Source of the DNA: Methanobacterium sp.
Lineage (GTDB): Archaea > Methanobacteriota > Methanobacteria > Methanobacteriales > Methanobacteriaceae
Direction: 5' to 3'
NCBI GenBank assembly: GCA_012838205.1
Contig: DUPR01000065.1
Span: forward strand, 1-64,000
DNA: 64,000 nt
How positions within the stretch are numbered: the first letter of the stretch is position 1; every line of letters begins with the position of its first letter. A model generated the notes under the pieces. It did not search any database, was not told where the DNA came from, and saw only the letters and a program-made list of their open reading frames with translations. Shown piece after piece: positions 9,374 through 18,553 of the stretch. Made by a program: the position numbers and the translations under genes.

Positions 9374-9841
9374 ATGGAATGTGAATATTTTGAAAAAATA
9401 AAAGATTATGAGTACGGAGATTTATTGGTTGAAACTCACCACTGGCTTATAATCTTGGCACCGGACCAACGGAACCTAGGCACCTGCGTTGTGGCACTTA
9501 AAAGAGATGAGGTGGAATTATCTGGTTTAACTAATGAAGAATGGTTTGACTTTAGCCATATAGTTAAAAAACTAGAAAAATCTATTAAAAAAGCATTTAA
9601 TGCCACCATGTTCAATTGGGGCTGTTTGATGAACTCTTCCTACCTTGAAAAACCACCAACCCCTCATCTTCACTGGCATTTCATCCCACGTTATCAGGAC
9701 CCCATAGAGTTCCATGGAAAAGTATTTGAAGACTTATGTTTCGGCAGCAGCACCATGTATAACCGTGGGGACAGTGTTGAACTATCTAAAGAGTTTAGAA
9801 AAAAGATTAAAACCAGGATAATGGAATATTTTGATTTGTAA
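9374..9841 (+). CDS. HIT (histidine triad) family protein
   Basis: The protein has 155 residues from the ATG at 9374, chosen because AAAAGGA lies 10 bases before it; an in-frame TTG (9350) and ATG (9365) are alternatives. The signature PHLHWHFIPRY contains the three alternating histidines (98, 100, 102) that bind and cleave nucleotide phosphoesters. HIT proteins are nucleoside phosphoramidases, dinucleoside polyphosphate hydrolases or nucleotidylyl transferases; the exact substrate cannot be told. The motif lies in the last third of the chain, as in Fhit/GalT-like members. The gene stands alone with its own promoter. Confidence 0.88.
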   Translation: MECEYFEKIKDYEYGDLLVETHHWLIILAPDQRNLGTCVVALKRDEVELSGLTNEEWFDFSHIVKKLEKSIKKAFNATMFNWGCLMNSSYLEKPPTPHLHWHFIPRYQDPIEFHGKVFEDLCFGSSTMYNRGDSVELSKEFRKKIKTRIMEYFDL

Positions 9842-10015
9842 ATTATTCTAATACAACTTCAAACCTAGATCAAACATAAGTTTATTACCGATGCATTGGA
9901 GCCCTTTTAAAAAAAACCTAAACAAAACTTAAATAGAAAAACAATTCAACATATTATAGGTTTCAACAAATGTTATTGAAACTGCTATTGGAAATCATGA
10001 TTTCTGTTCTATTAT

Positions 10016-10087
10016 GCCCTGATAGTGTAGTGGATATCACGTAGGATTGCGGATCCTATTACCCGGGTTCAAGTCCCGGTCAGGGCA
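10016..10087 (+). tRNA. tRNA-Arg (anticodon GCG)
   Basis: The 72-base sequence folds as a cloverleaf. The acceptor stem pairs gccctga with tcagggc, with A as discriminator. The D arm pairs GTG with CAC. The anticodon stem pairs TAGGA with TCCTA around the loop TTGCGGA, giving anticodon GCG, which reads CGC/CGU arginine codons. The T arm pairs CCGGG with CCCGG around TTCAAGT. No intron is seen and CCA is not encoded. No variable-arm extension is present. Confidence 0.96.
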
Positions 10088-10102
10088 TGTTTTATTATAA
10101 GT

Positions 10103-11749
10103 TTACCTTTTTAAGAATTTTATTTCTCCATTAATATTTTGGACTATACTCTTCTTCCATATATCTCTTTTATTGGGATAGTCTGCGCGATAATGCGCCC
10201 CCCTACTTTCTTCACGGATAATGGCTGACCGAGTGACTAATTCCGCAACTAAAATCATGTTTTCCAGCTCAAGGGCATCTTGAAGGTGCTGATTATATCC
10301 AGAAACTTCGGGAACTGTCATGTGAATCATTTTATCTTTTATGGACAGAATGTCTTGGATAGCGATTTTTAATTCTTTTTCCCTGCGAATTATGGCCACG
10401 TGATTCCACATGACATTTTGTAGTTCTTTTTTTAGCTGGAACGGGTAGTATTCTCCTTCTTTGAACAGTTTTTGAATTTTCACTTGTTCATTCTCGACAT
10501 CAGCTGGGTTCAATACAAAATTAGATTTGGAAACATTTTTTGCAGCTGATTCACCAGCACGTCTGCCAAAAACTTGGGTTTCAGCCAGCGCATTTCCTCC
10601 GAGACGATTCGCCCCGTGTACTCCCCCTGCAGCTTCTCCTGCTGCGTAAAGGTTGGGAATATTAGTTTCACACCGGGAATTTATTTTGGTACCTCCCATA
10701 AAGTGGTGTGCAGTGGGAGCAACTTCCATTGGTTCTTTTCTTATGTCCACACCAACATCCTGGAATTGAAGGAGCATGGTTTCCAGTTTTTCCTCGATTA
10801 ACTCTGGACTTAGGTGGCTGACATCAAGATAAACACCACCATTTTCTGTGCCCCTACCTTCCATTATTTCAGTATATATGGACCGTGAAACCACATCACG
10901 AGTGGCTAGTTCTCCTCGGGAGTCATAGTTGGTCATGAACCTGGTACCTTCAGAGTTTATTAGTTTTCCTCCTTCACCACGCACTGCTTCGGTCACTAAA
11001 ACACCACGACGAGAATCCGGATATAACATGCCAGTAGGGTGGAATTGAACTTGTTCCATGTCTAATAAATCTGCACCAGCCAGCCAAGATAGTGCATATC
11101 CGTCTCCGGTTTTCTGCAAGGCATTGGATGTCACTGGATATATCCATCCAGCCCCTCCGGTAGTTATGATTGTTGATTTAGCTTCAAATGTTAAAAAATT
11201 TGTGTTGGGTAAGGATATTCCACAAGCACCGCCAATTCTGCCGTTTGAGTCTTGCAAGAGCTTGGTTATCATGATTTCGTCAACAGTCTGAATGTCTTGA
11301 CGAATGATTTCCTCTTTTAAAGCAGTCATCATCTCATGACCGGTGCGATCCCCTTGGAAACATGTTCGGCGATATGTTTGGCCACCAAATGGTCTCTGAT
11401 TCAGTTCACCTGATTTTTGCCTATCAAATAATGCGCCATAACCTTCCAGTTCAGTTAATCTGTCAGGTGCTTCTTCAACCAGTATACGTGCCAGTTCTGG
11501 ATCGTTAAGGTAGCCCCCTCCCTTGAGGGTGTCGTCTAAATGAGCCTGAATGCTGTCTTCTGCATCTACATATGCAAAAGCTGCATTATAACCTCCTTCT
11601 GCCAAAGTAGTGCAACCTGATTTAAATGATAGACCTTTAGACACGATTAATACATCTTTATCGTGTTTTTTGGCTTCTATAGCTGCTCGGCACCCAGCTC
11701 CTCCGGATCCTATGATCAGTACATCAGTTTGGTAATTCTCTGTTTCCAT
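10103..11749 (-). CDS. tfrA: Thiol:fumarate reductase subunit A (FAD flavoprotein; fumarate reductase/succinate dehydrogenase family)
   Basis: From the ATG at 11749 the protein has 548 residues; the upstream extension is hydrophobic and not conserved-looking, so it was dropped. The FAD-binding N-terminus is DVLIIGSGGAGCRAA. Other family motifs are the FAD-loop motif SGCTTLAEGG, QFHPTG, TEAVRGEGG, HHFMGG and AAGEAAGGVHGANRLGGNAL. In methanogens Tfr reduces fumarate with coenzyme M and coenzyme B thiols, forming succinate and the heterodisulfide CoM-S-S-CoB for the reductive incomplete TCA pathway. The partner TfrB (iron-sulfur, CCG-domain) is not in this window. An L-aspartate oxidase is a less likely reading, given host and motifs. 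It is divergent from sepS. Confidence 0.88.
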   Translation of the reverse strand: METENYQTDVLIIGSGGAGCRAAIEAKKHDKDVLIVSKGLSFKSGCTTLAEGGYNAAFAYVDAEDSIQAHLDDTLKGGGYLNDPELARILVEEAPDRLTELEGYGALFDRQKSGELNQRPFGGQTYRRTCFQGDRTGHEMMTALKEEIIRQDIQTVDEIMITKLLQDSNGRIGGACGISLPNTNFLTFEAKSTIITTGGAGWIYPVTSNALQKTGDGYALSWLAGADLLDMEQVQFHPTGMLYPDSRRGVLVTEAVRGEGGKLINSEGTRFMTNYDSRGELATRDVVSRSIYTEIMEGRGTENGGVYLDVSHLSPELIEEKLETMLLQFQDVGVDIRKEPMEVAPTAHHFMGGTKINSRCETNIPNLYAAGEAAGGVHGANRLGGNALAETQVFGRRAGESAAKNVSKSNFVLNPADVENEQVKIQKLFKEGEYYPFQLKKELQNVMWNHVAIIRREKELKIAIQDILSIKDKMIHMTVPEVSGYNQHLQDALELENMILVAELVTRSAIIREESRGAHYRADYPNKRDIWKKSIVQNINGEIKFLKR

Positions 11750-11883
11750 ATTAATGTGATTGACCCCGGTTTTATTTAAGTTTTTTAAGTAGATCAACAG
11801 AATGTTAACTGTATAACAGACATAAAATATAAAAATTATGCAAAACAATTTTCAACATCTTGTAATCCAAAGGAGGATATTCA

Positions 11884-13545
11884 GTGAAGAAGAAAGAGAT
11901 ATTAAAACTGGCAAAGAGGGATTTTGAAAGGGCTTGGGTTGAAACAGGCTTGAACCTAAAAAAACCCCATCATGATGACGAATATCCTCGGTTACGCCTT
12001 AAAACTGGGAAAAATCACCCATTAAATGATTCTATTGCTAAATTACGTCAAGCATACCTCATGCTTGGTTTTTCCGAAACCATCAACCCATTGTTAATAG
12101 AAGAAGATCATATCTACCGCCAATTCGGACCAGAAGCTCCTGCAGTTTTAGACCGCTGCTTCTACTTGGCAGGGTTGCCCCGTCCTGATATTGGAATTAG
12201 TTTGGATAAAATTGAGAGAATAGAAAACTTGGGTGTTCCTCTGAATGAAGATAATATCCAATCATTGAAAGAGGTATTCCGCAGTTATAAAAAAGGGGAT
12301 GCCAGTGGGGATGACTTAGTTCAAGATGTATCCGCTGCTCTGGATGTTGAAGATGAATATGGGCTTAGAATATTGGAAAAAGTATTTCCAGAACTGCAAA
12401 AGCTCACACCCAACCCCAGTAAGACTACTTTACGTTCACACATGACTTCAGGCTGGTTTATAACCCTGGAGGCCATGGCAAAAACCTATCCTTTGCCTGT
12501 TAAATTATTTTCGATTGACCGTTGCTTCCGTCGTGAGCAACGGGAAGATGCAAGCCACTTAATGACTTACCATTCTGCATCATGCGTCTGGATGGATGAT
12601 GAAGTATCCCTGGATCTGGGAATGGCAGTTTCTGAGAGTTTGCTTGAATATTTCGGTTTTAAAAAGTTCAAATTCTTACCAGATGAGAAAAAATCCAAAT
12701 ATTACATCCCTGGAACCCAGACTGAAGTTTATGGTTATCATCCCCAACTAAATGACTGGGTGGAAGTGGCCACCTTTGGATTATATTCTCCAATAGCCCT
12801 GGCACGGTATGGCATTGACCAGGAAGTCATGAATCTGGGAGTGGGAGCCGAAAGGATGGCCATGATACTCGGAGGATATGAAGATATTCGTAAGATGGTA
12901 TACCCCCAGATATACAATAAAAAAAGCCTTAGTGACCGTGAATTGGCATCCATGCTCCGTATGGATCTATATCCGGTGACTGAAGATGGGAAAAATCTTG
13001 CAGAATCAATTTTAAGCACTGCCCAGGAACACGGTGATGCGCCTTCACCTTGCAATTTTACTGTTTTTGAGGGTAATTTTTTGGATAAAACCATTGAAGT
13101 GAAACTTGTCGAGCCAGAAGCAGGCACTAAACTACTGGGTCCTGCCAGTTGGAACCGTATATACGTTCATGATGGTAACATTGTAGGAGTGCCCCATCCT
13201 CACACCATTAACAGTCTTCAGCCTCCTGAAGATATGGTTGAAGAAATCATTGAGAGCATGGGAAAAGAAATCGTTGATGATTTGGCTATTCAGGCCCTAA
13301 AATCAGGTGTTCCTACAAGTATAAGTTATCTGGAAGGAGTAGCTGCCCAAGCAGCCTACCGTATGGAAGAGATGGTGGTTAGTGGAGAAGAACGAATTAA
13401 TTTAAGAACCACCATTGCCAAATTACCATCTGATGTCAACCTTAAACTGGATGAAATGGCTGTTCGTTACATTACAAGTAAAAATAAGGTTATTGATATT
13501 CGAGGCCCAATTTTCTGTACCATAACTGGGGAAATTAAGGATTAA
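11884..13545 (+). CDS. sepS: O-phosphoseryl-tRNA(Cys) synthetase SepS
   Basis: This 553-residue class II synthetase charges tRNA-Cys with phosphoserine, which SepCysS then converts to Cys-tRNA. It is the indirect cysteine route of most methanogens. The N-terminus MKKKEILKLAKRDFERAW and the segments FGPEAPAVLDRCFYLAGLPRPDIG and LRSHMTSGWF are characteristic; motif 2 is RCFRREQREDASHLMTYHSAS. The start is GTG with a strong AAAGGAGG seven bases upstream. It relates to PheS/PylS-type enzymes, but length and N-terminus fit SepS. SepCysS and a CysS are not in the window. A TATA-like sequence follows its stop, so the next gene may have its own promoter. Confidence 0.95.
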   Translation: MKKKEILKLAKRDFERAWVETGLNLKKPHHDDEYPRLRLKTGKNHPLNDSIAKLRQAYLMLGFSETINPLLIEEDHIYRQFGPEAPAVLDRCFYLAGLPRPDIGISLDKIERIENLGVPLNEDNIQSLKEVFRSYKKGDASGDDLVQDVSAALDVEDEYGLRILEKVFPELQKLTPNPSKTTLRSHMTSGWFITLEAMAKTYPLPVKLFSIDRCFRREQREDASHLMTYHSASCVWMDDEVSLDLGMAVSESLLEYFGFKKFKFLPDEKKSKYYIPGTQTEVYGYHPQLNDWVEVATFGLYSPIALARYGIDQEVMNLGVGAERMAMILGGYEDIRKMVYPQIYNKKSLSDRELASMLRMDLYPVTEDGKNLAESILSTAQEHGDAPSPCNFTVFEGNFLDKTIEVKLVEPEAGTKLLGPASWNRIYVHDGNIVGVPHPHTINSLQPPEDMVEEIIESMGKEIVDDLAIQALKSGVPTSISYLEGVAAQAAYRMEEMVVSGEERINLRTTIAKLPSDVNLKLDEMAVRYITSKNKVIDIRGPIFCTITGEIKD

Positions 13546-13579
13546 CATCAATTAATATTATATATGGGAACCCCCGATA

Positions 13580-14245
13580 ATGTCTTCATATAACTTGACC
13601 CAACTTTTAGCCAATATACAATATAGTATGGCAGATAAAGTCACAAAACACGATTGTTTCAATGAAGTAAATGTTTTGACAGGTGTTGATGTTTCATTTG
13701 CAGTTGATAATGAGGCTGTTGCCGCTGCTGTAGTTATGAAAGCTGAAGGGCTGGAAGTTGTTGAGAAAAAAACCAGGAATGTGAAGTTATTTTTCCCTTA
13801 CATACCCGGGTTTCTAGGTGTTCGAGAGGCCGATGCTGTTATTTCTGTTGTTAATACTCTTGAAAGTGATTTTGATGTTCTAATAGTTAACGGTCATGGT
13901 ATTATGCATCCCCATGGTTTTGGACTGGCTTCCCATGTGGGTGTGTTCTTAGATGTGCCCACCATGGGTGTGGCAAAAAGGTTAACTGGTGGAAGTTATA
14001 TAAAGGAGGCCACCCAACAAGACCACGCCAATAATGAAGCCCAACTCATACAACAAGATAATCGCATAGTAGGGGCCTTTTTTAGGGGAAAATACATTAG
14101 TGTTGGCCATAAAATATCCTTGAAAACTGCTTTAAACATTGCAATGATAACCAGCATTTATAAAACCCCTGAACCCTTAAGGCAAGCCCATATGCTGGCA
14201 ACTGAAACTTTTAAACATGAATTGAATGAAAACAGAAGGAAATAA
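13580..14245 (+). CDS. nfi: Endonuclease V (deoxyinosine 3' endonuclease) with altered active-site motif
   Basis: The 221-residue protein has the endonuclease V layout: GVDVSF (D37), then YIPGFLGVREADAV with the conserved Glu, then VNGHGIMHPHGFGLASHVG, then MGVAKR. The family nicks DNA (or RNA) one base 3' of inosine during repair of deaminated adenine. In the characterised enzymes the third motif reads VDGxG, where Asp binds the metal; here that position is Asn. Activity may therefore be changed. Translation probably starts at the ATG at 13580. The gene is followed one base later by ribK, whose ribosome site lies inside this coding region. Confidence 0.85.
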   Translation: MSSYNLTQLLANIQYSMADKVTKHDCFNEVNVLTGVDVSFAVDNEAVAAAVVMKAEGLEVVEKKTRNVKLFFPYIPGFLGVREADAVISVVNTLESDFDVLIVNGHGIMHPHGFGLASHVGVFLDVPTMGVAKRLTGGSYIKEATQQDHANNEAQLIQQDNRIVGAFFRGKYISVGHKISLKTALNIAMITSIYKTPEPLRQAHMLATETFKHELNENRRK

Positions 14246-14246
14246 A

Positions 14247-14639
14247 ATGGAAATTAAAGGAATTATTGTCTCTGGAACCCATGAAGGGAGTTATTTCATG
14301 TCTTTAGATGTCTATCAGGGGGAATTCAAGGAAAAACTTGGATTCAAACCATTTCCTGGTACTCTTAACCTAGAAATATCTAAGAAAGATGCAAAATCAT
14401 TAATTGATCTACGTGAGCATATGGGAATTATTAAGGGAAGCGGCAAGTTTGGAGATGTTAAATTCTTACCAGCCCAGTTGAACAGGGAAATAAGTGGCGC
14501 TATATTATTTCCAGTTAAAACAGAGCATTCTGATGAAATTTTGGAGTTTGTGGCAGAGGAAAATCTCAGGAAAGCATATCACTTTAAAGATGGAGACCCC
14601 ACCACTGTAAAAATTGATGAAGTAAGATTTATTAAATGA
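14247..14639 (+). CDS. ribK: CTP-dependent riboflavin kinase (archaeal RibK)
   Basis: From the ATG at 14247 the product has 130 residues, typical of the archaeal enzyme, which uses CTP rather than ATP to make FMN. The motifs GTHEGSYFMSL, FKPFPGTLNLEI and ILFPVKTEH match the cradle-loop barrel family. The upstream in-frame ATG at 14226 was rejected because AGAAGGA (14234-14240) sits right before 14247. It forms a tight pair with endonuclease V. The next gene is ribB, another riboflavin-pathway gene, after about 120 bases. Confidence 0.93.
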   Translation: MEIKGIIVSGTHEGSYFMSLDVYQGEFKEKLGFKPFPGTLNLEISKKDAKSLIDLREHMGIIKGSGKFGDVKFLPAQLNREISGAILFPVKTEHSDEILEFVAEENLRKAYHFKDGDPTTVKIDEVRFIK

Positions 14640-14758
14640 GATTGATTATTGTTTTTTTAAGTATTGATATGTTTCAAAAATCAATGCAATTATGAGACCT
14701 TACTCAATAGTATAGTTACAAAATATTTACTCAAAAAAAAATCTAATCTTGTGATCAT

Positions 14759-15436
14759 ATGATAAAAAGAGCCATAGAATCCTTTAAGAAAGGAGAAATA
14801 GTTTTAATCTTTGATGATGATAACCGTGAACGGGAAACCGACATGATTTTGGCTGCGGAGTTCATAACCCCTCAGCACATGACCACCATTAGAAATGATG
14901 CCGGTGGTCTGGTTTGTGTGCCAATATCCTCCAAAATATCCGATAAACTAGGTATTCCATTCATGACCGATGTAATGGAAGCAGCAAGTGACAAATATCC
15001 TGTTTTAACAAGTTTATCACCCACAGATATTCCATATGACGAGAAATCAGCTTTTTCCATCACTGTAAACCATAGGAAGACCTTCACCGGAATTACTGAT
15101 AATGATCGTGCTTATACCATTAAAGAATTAGGATTGTTATGTAAAAAAGGTAACTTCGCAGATTTTGGGAATAATTTCAGATCTCCAGGCCATGTGACTC
15201 TCCTTAGAGCATCTGAAGGTCATGTGTTAAAGAGAAAAGGCCATACTGAGATGAGTGTTGCTTTGGCTGAAATGGCTGGTTTAACTGAAGTTGCAGTTTG
15301 TTGTGAAATGATGGATGATGTTACTGGTAATTCAATGACCACTGCTGATGTGGCAGAGTATGCCAAAAAAAATGACTTAGTATTTTTAAGTGGTGCAGAA
15401 TTAATTGAAGGTTACCATGAATTTAAAGATATATAA
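14759..15436 (+). CDS. ribB: 3,4-dihydroxy-2-butanone 4-phosphate synthase RibB
   Basis: The 225-residue enzyme converts ribulose 5-phosphate to dihydroxybutanone phosphate plus formate, feeding riboflavin synthesis. The acidic loop [15 protein letters not shown] is the metal-binding signature, and the later motifs [11 protein letters not shown] and [16 protein letters not shown] complete the family pattern. The chain is monofunctional, without the RibA domain found in bacterial fusions, as usual in archaea. A GTGAT ribosome site lies just before the ATG. Position next to ribK supports a small flavin cluster. Confidence 0.96.
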   Translation: MIKRAIESFKKGEIVLIFDDDNRERETDMILAAEFITPQHMTTIRNDAGGLVCVPISSKISDKLGIPFMTDVMEAASDKYPVLTSLSPTDIPYDEKSAFSITVNHRKTFTGITDNDRAYTIKELGLLCKKGNFADFGNNFRSPGHVTLLRASEGHVLKRKGHTEMSVALAEMAGLTEVAVCCEMMDDVTGNSMTTADVAEYAKKNDLVFLSGAELIEGYHEFKDI

Positions 15437-15482
15437 AAAACCTTTAATTATTTTTAATAATTTTTACTCTTATTTTTTTCAA

Positions 15483-16982
15483 CTAGTTATCAATAAAATC
15501 ATTTTTTATTTCTTTATAAGAAGAATAACCGGTGAATTTGGGTGTTTCGCCCATTTTTATAATTTTATTAAGATCCAAATGCTTTTCTACTGTTTCAGTA
15601 GCTTTATAACAGAAATCTTCCAGCTTGATCTCCACTTCTGGAGTTCCACCCCGGGCAGCTAACTGAACCTTGGGCACTTTTCCCAACCATTCAAGCTGTG
15701 TAGTATTTTTGAGATAGGTTAATGCTGTTTCAGCTATTTTTTCATCGTAAACTTTGTTTAATATTGCCCCTTGGACTTTAATACCAATTTTCTGCATCAT
15801 ATCAGTATGGGAAGCAAGGTCTATTGCAGCAGTTTCTATACCCCCCTTATTGCAACCAGTGACAAGTAGGACAGGAATTTTTCCTGCTTTAGCGATTTCA
15901 GCAGCAGAAAACGGGGTTTTTTTATTTAAAATCCCTGTGAAAATACTCATAACTCCTTCCACCAGGATTAAATCGTATTTATGTCCATTGACATTGGCAA
16001 TAATTTCTTCCAAGCTTTTCCAGCCCAATCCTCCAATTTGAATAGACGAATATTTCCCCATTTTATCTTTATTAAGGTATAATGACGGCACTAAATCTCT
16101 TATATCTGGACCTACCTTAAGAACCCCAACTTTATATCCTTTTTTACGCAAAGCCCCCACAATACCTGTAGTGATGAAAGTTTTTCCAGAATCTGATCCT
16201 GTGCCGGCAATCATGAGCCAAGTTGGTGTCGGTTTATCTGTTGATAAACGGTAATGGGAGTAAATATCCAGTCCAATCCCCACTTCTCTTTTCATTTTCT
16301 TAACAAGTGCCTTGTTATCTTCATAAATTTTTAAAATATCTTTTTGATTGGCATCAATAAATTTTAAGATATTATCGCCTAAAGATGGGTTTTCATCCAG
16401 AGAAGCATGTACCATTGTACCAATTACATTACCTTCGTCATTACGAACCCCTGACAAAATCATTCTTGGATTATCTGTGTAATTTATCCTTTGAACTTTT
16501 GAAAAAAAGATTGGCGGTGCATTTCCCCTGATGTCTCCGTAAGTATGGCAGTGAAACCCAGTGATAGTCTGACCTACCATTCCTTTGGTGAGGAAAGATT
16601 CATCTACTACTTCTGATTCTACCCGATCTGTTCCGATTAATGGGTGAAAAGTAACATCTAAAATTCCTAATCCATCTCTTTCAACAGGACAAGGAGATTT
16701 TCTGCCAATATCTGTTTTTTTGGCCAAAACTTGGAATCCAGAGCACATGCCCAAGATGAATTTGCCTTGACTATCCATTTTTTTAATAACAGTTTCAACT
16801 TCCCGACTGATGCTTTGAGATTCAATGATACTCCCACCTGGAAGTATTAGGCCATCTAAGACTTCGTAAGCCTTTTGTCCCTTGATCATGCCATTTTCCT
16901 TTAATAGGTGGGTGGGAAGTTTACCGAAGTTTTCGAAGGCAGGTAATGATCCGTTAACGTATAGGAGGCCAATACTTTTCAT
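15483..16982 (-). CDS. CobB/CobQ-like amidotransferase with reversed domain order (GATase then P-loop)
   Basis: The 499-residue protein (ATG at 16982, GAGGA four bases upstream) has two parts. Residues 1-200 form a glutamine-amidotransferase domain with nucleophile motif LGMCSGFQVL (C80), GFHCHTYGD (about 142-150) and GTMVHASLDE (H192), the last two resembling motifs of the CobQ/CobB GATase_3 domain. Residues 255-470 form a P-loop domain of the dethiobiotin-synthetase/CobB type (GTGSDSGKT, 260-268). In CobB, CobQ and CfbB the P-loop domain comes first, so this order is swapped. An ATP- and glutamine-dependent carboxyl amidation is inferred; the substrate is unknown. The authentic CfbB is a separate gene in this window (46313-47665). 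It is followed downstream by a convergent ribB. Confidence 0.72.
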   Translation of the reverse strand: MKSIGLLYVNGSLPAFENFGKLPTHLLKENGMIKGQKAYEVLDGLILPGGSIIESQSISREVETVIKKMDSQGKFILGMCSGFQVLAKKTDIGRKSPCPVERDGLGILDVTFHPLIGTDRVESEVVDESFLTKGMVGQTITGFHCHTYGDIRGNAPPIFFSKVQRINYTDNPRMILSGVRNDEGNVIGTMVHASLDENPSLGDNILKFIDANQKDILKIYEDNKALVKKMKREVGIGLDIYSHYRLSTDKPTPTWLMIAGTGSDSGKTFITTGIVGALRKKGYKVGVLKVGPDIRDLVPSLYLNKDKMGKYSSIQIGGLGWKSLEEIIANVNGHKYDLILVEGVMSIFTGILNKKTPFSAAEIAKAGKIPVLLVTGCNKGGIETAAIDLASHTDMMQKIGIKVQGAILNKVYDEKIAETALTYLKNTTQLEWLGKVPKVQLAARGGTPEVEIKLEDFCYKATETVEKHLDLNKIIKMGETPKFTGYSSYKEIKNDFIDN

Positions 16983-17043
16983 GGAATCCTCAAATTTTAT
17001 ATTTTTAATATACAAACATTACAGCTTTTTTCTAAAAAATAGA

Positions 17044-18420
17044 CTAATTTAACTCCTCAAACGCTGCCATTATTTGGATGATTTTTTCATCTTCTAGTGG
17101 TTTAGCTTGGAATTGTATTCCCACCGGGATTCCATCTACATCACCTGCAGGGGTGCTGGCTCCAGGTATCCCTGACAAATTAGCCATAACTGTCAGGATG
17201 TCATAGGCGTATATTTCCATTGGTTCCAGTTCCATGCCTACTTTATGCGGTAGTTTAGGTACTGTTGGACCTACAAGCACGTCTACATCTTTTAAAAGCC
17301 CGGTAATTTCTTTTTTTATGAGTGATCTAGCCTGTAATGCTTTTTTGTAATATTTTCCACTGTATTCTTTCTGGCTGATGTAGGATCCCATGTGTATTCT
17401 GCGGAGTACTTCATCTCCACAAGCTTCTTCAATGCGTTCCCCATATTTTCGACCATCATATTTTCTAGTGGCTGAGAAGAATTCAACAAAGTTTATTAGA
17501 TAAAAAGTTGGCAGACATAATTCCAGAGAATCGAAGTTTAATTCCACTACTTCAGCACCTGCCTCTTGCATTTGGTTGATGCGATCTTCAATTATATTGA
17601 CGATAGACTCATCAGAGACATCAAAAAATTCTTGCACTACCCCCAGCCGCATGCCTTTTAAGGAATCTTGCATATCTTTGATGCTGGCTGAAAAATCAGG
17701 TACATTCCAGTCAATAGTTGTACACTCCAAACTATCTTTTCCTGCAATAACATCCATCATTAAAGCGATTCCACTTGTATCCACTGCAAATGGGCCGATT
17801 TGGTCGAAGCTCATGGCTAGATCAAGAAGTCCCTGTCTGCTTACTGCACCATAAGTAGGTTTGAATCCCATCACACCACAGTGGGATGCTGGGTTTCTGA
17901 TGGATCCTCCTGTGTCAGAGCCCAGAGCAAGATCACACATTTGGGCAGCTACTGCTGCAGCACTTCCCCCACTAGATCCACCTGGTATTCGTTCGGGCGC
18001 TCTAGGGTTTAGTGTAGGACCGTGGAATGATGTTTCAGTGGAATTTCCTGCAGCAAATTCATCCATGTTAGTCATTCCCACAATAATACCATCTTCGGCC
18101 TTTATCCGTCTGATTACTGTGGCATCATAAGTTCCAATATAGTTTTCCAGTGTCTTGGAGGCAGCAGTGACATGAAAATCCTCCACATTAATGTTATTTT
18201 TAATTCCTATGACCAAACCAGCAAGTTTCCCAACTTTTTCACCATTAGCTATCCTATTATCAATCTCTTTAGCATTTTTCAGAGCTTCATCAGTTTTTAA
18301 CTCTACAAATGCATTTATTTTTGGATTGTGTTTATTGATTCTATCAATGAATTTTTCCAAGTTATCTGATGCTTTCTTCTCGCGGTTCCTGATTGATTGT
18401 GATTTTTCCAAAATATTCAT
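17044..18420 (-). CDS. gatA: Glutamyl-tRNA(Gln)/aspartyl-tRNA(Asn) amidotransferase subunit A
   Basis: From the ATG at 18420 (AAGGTGG upstream) the protein has 458 residues, usual for GatA. The amidase signature GGSSGGSAAAVAA and GSDTGGSIRNPAS give the Ser-cisSer-Lys triad (K74, S149, S173). GatA frees ammonia from glutamine, which GatB uses to amidate Asp-tRNA(Asn) or Glu-tRNA(Gln). In archaea with GatDE for glutamine, GatCAB mainly makes Asn-tRNA. gatB and gatC are not in the window. It precedes the CobB/CobQ-like gene on the same strand by about 60 bases, so the two may be cotranscribed. Confidence 0.94.
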   Translation of the reverse strand: MNILEKSQSIRNREKKASDNLEKFIDRINKHNPKINAFVELKTDEALKNAKEIDNRIANGEKVGKLAGLVIGIKNNINVEDFHVTAASKTLENYIGTYDATVIRRIKAEDGIIVGMTNMDEFAAGNSTETSFHGPTLNPRAPERIPGGSSGGSAAAVAAQMCDLALGSDTGGSIRNPASHCGVMGFKPTYGAVSRQGLLDLAMSFDQIGPFAVDTSGIALMMDVIAGKDSLECTTIDWNVPDFSASIKDMQDSLKGMRLGVVQEFFDVSDESIVNIIEDRINQMQEAGAEVVELNFDSLELCLPTFYLINFVEFFSATRKYDGRKYGERIEEACGDEVLRRIHMGSYISQKEYSGKYYKKALQARSLIKKEITGLLKDVDVLVGPTVPKLPHKVGMELEPMEIYAYDILTVMANLSGIPGASTPAGDVDGIPVGIQFQAKPLEDEKIIQIMAAFEELN

Positions 18421-18553
18421 GTTCCCACCTTTACGTGAGTAGTGACTTGCCCTAATTTCTACCATTCTTTGATTTAGAAAATTAATCTTATTATATTTAC
18501 CATTGGTACACATGAACACATAAAAAAAACTTGATATTTTTTTTATTATTATT

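Noticed and set aside
9960..10110. tRNA-Arg as an integration site
   Set aside because: No partial duplicate of the tRNA 3' end and no integrase were seen in the window.
11750..11848. N-terminal extension of tfrA
   Set aside because: The added residues are hydrophobic and unlike a flavoprotein start; the ATG at 11749 begins directly ahead of the FAD-binding motif.
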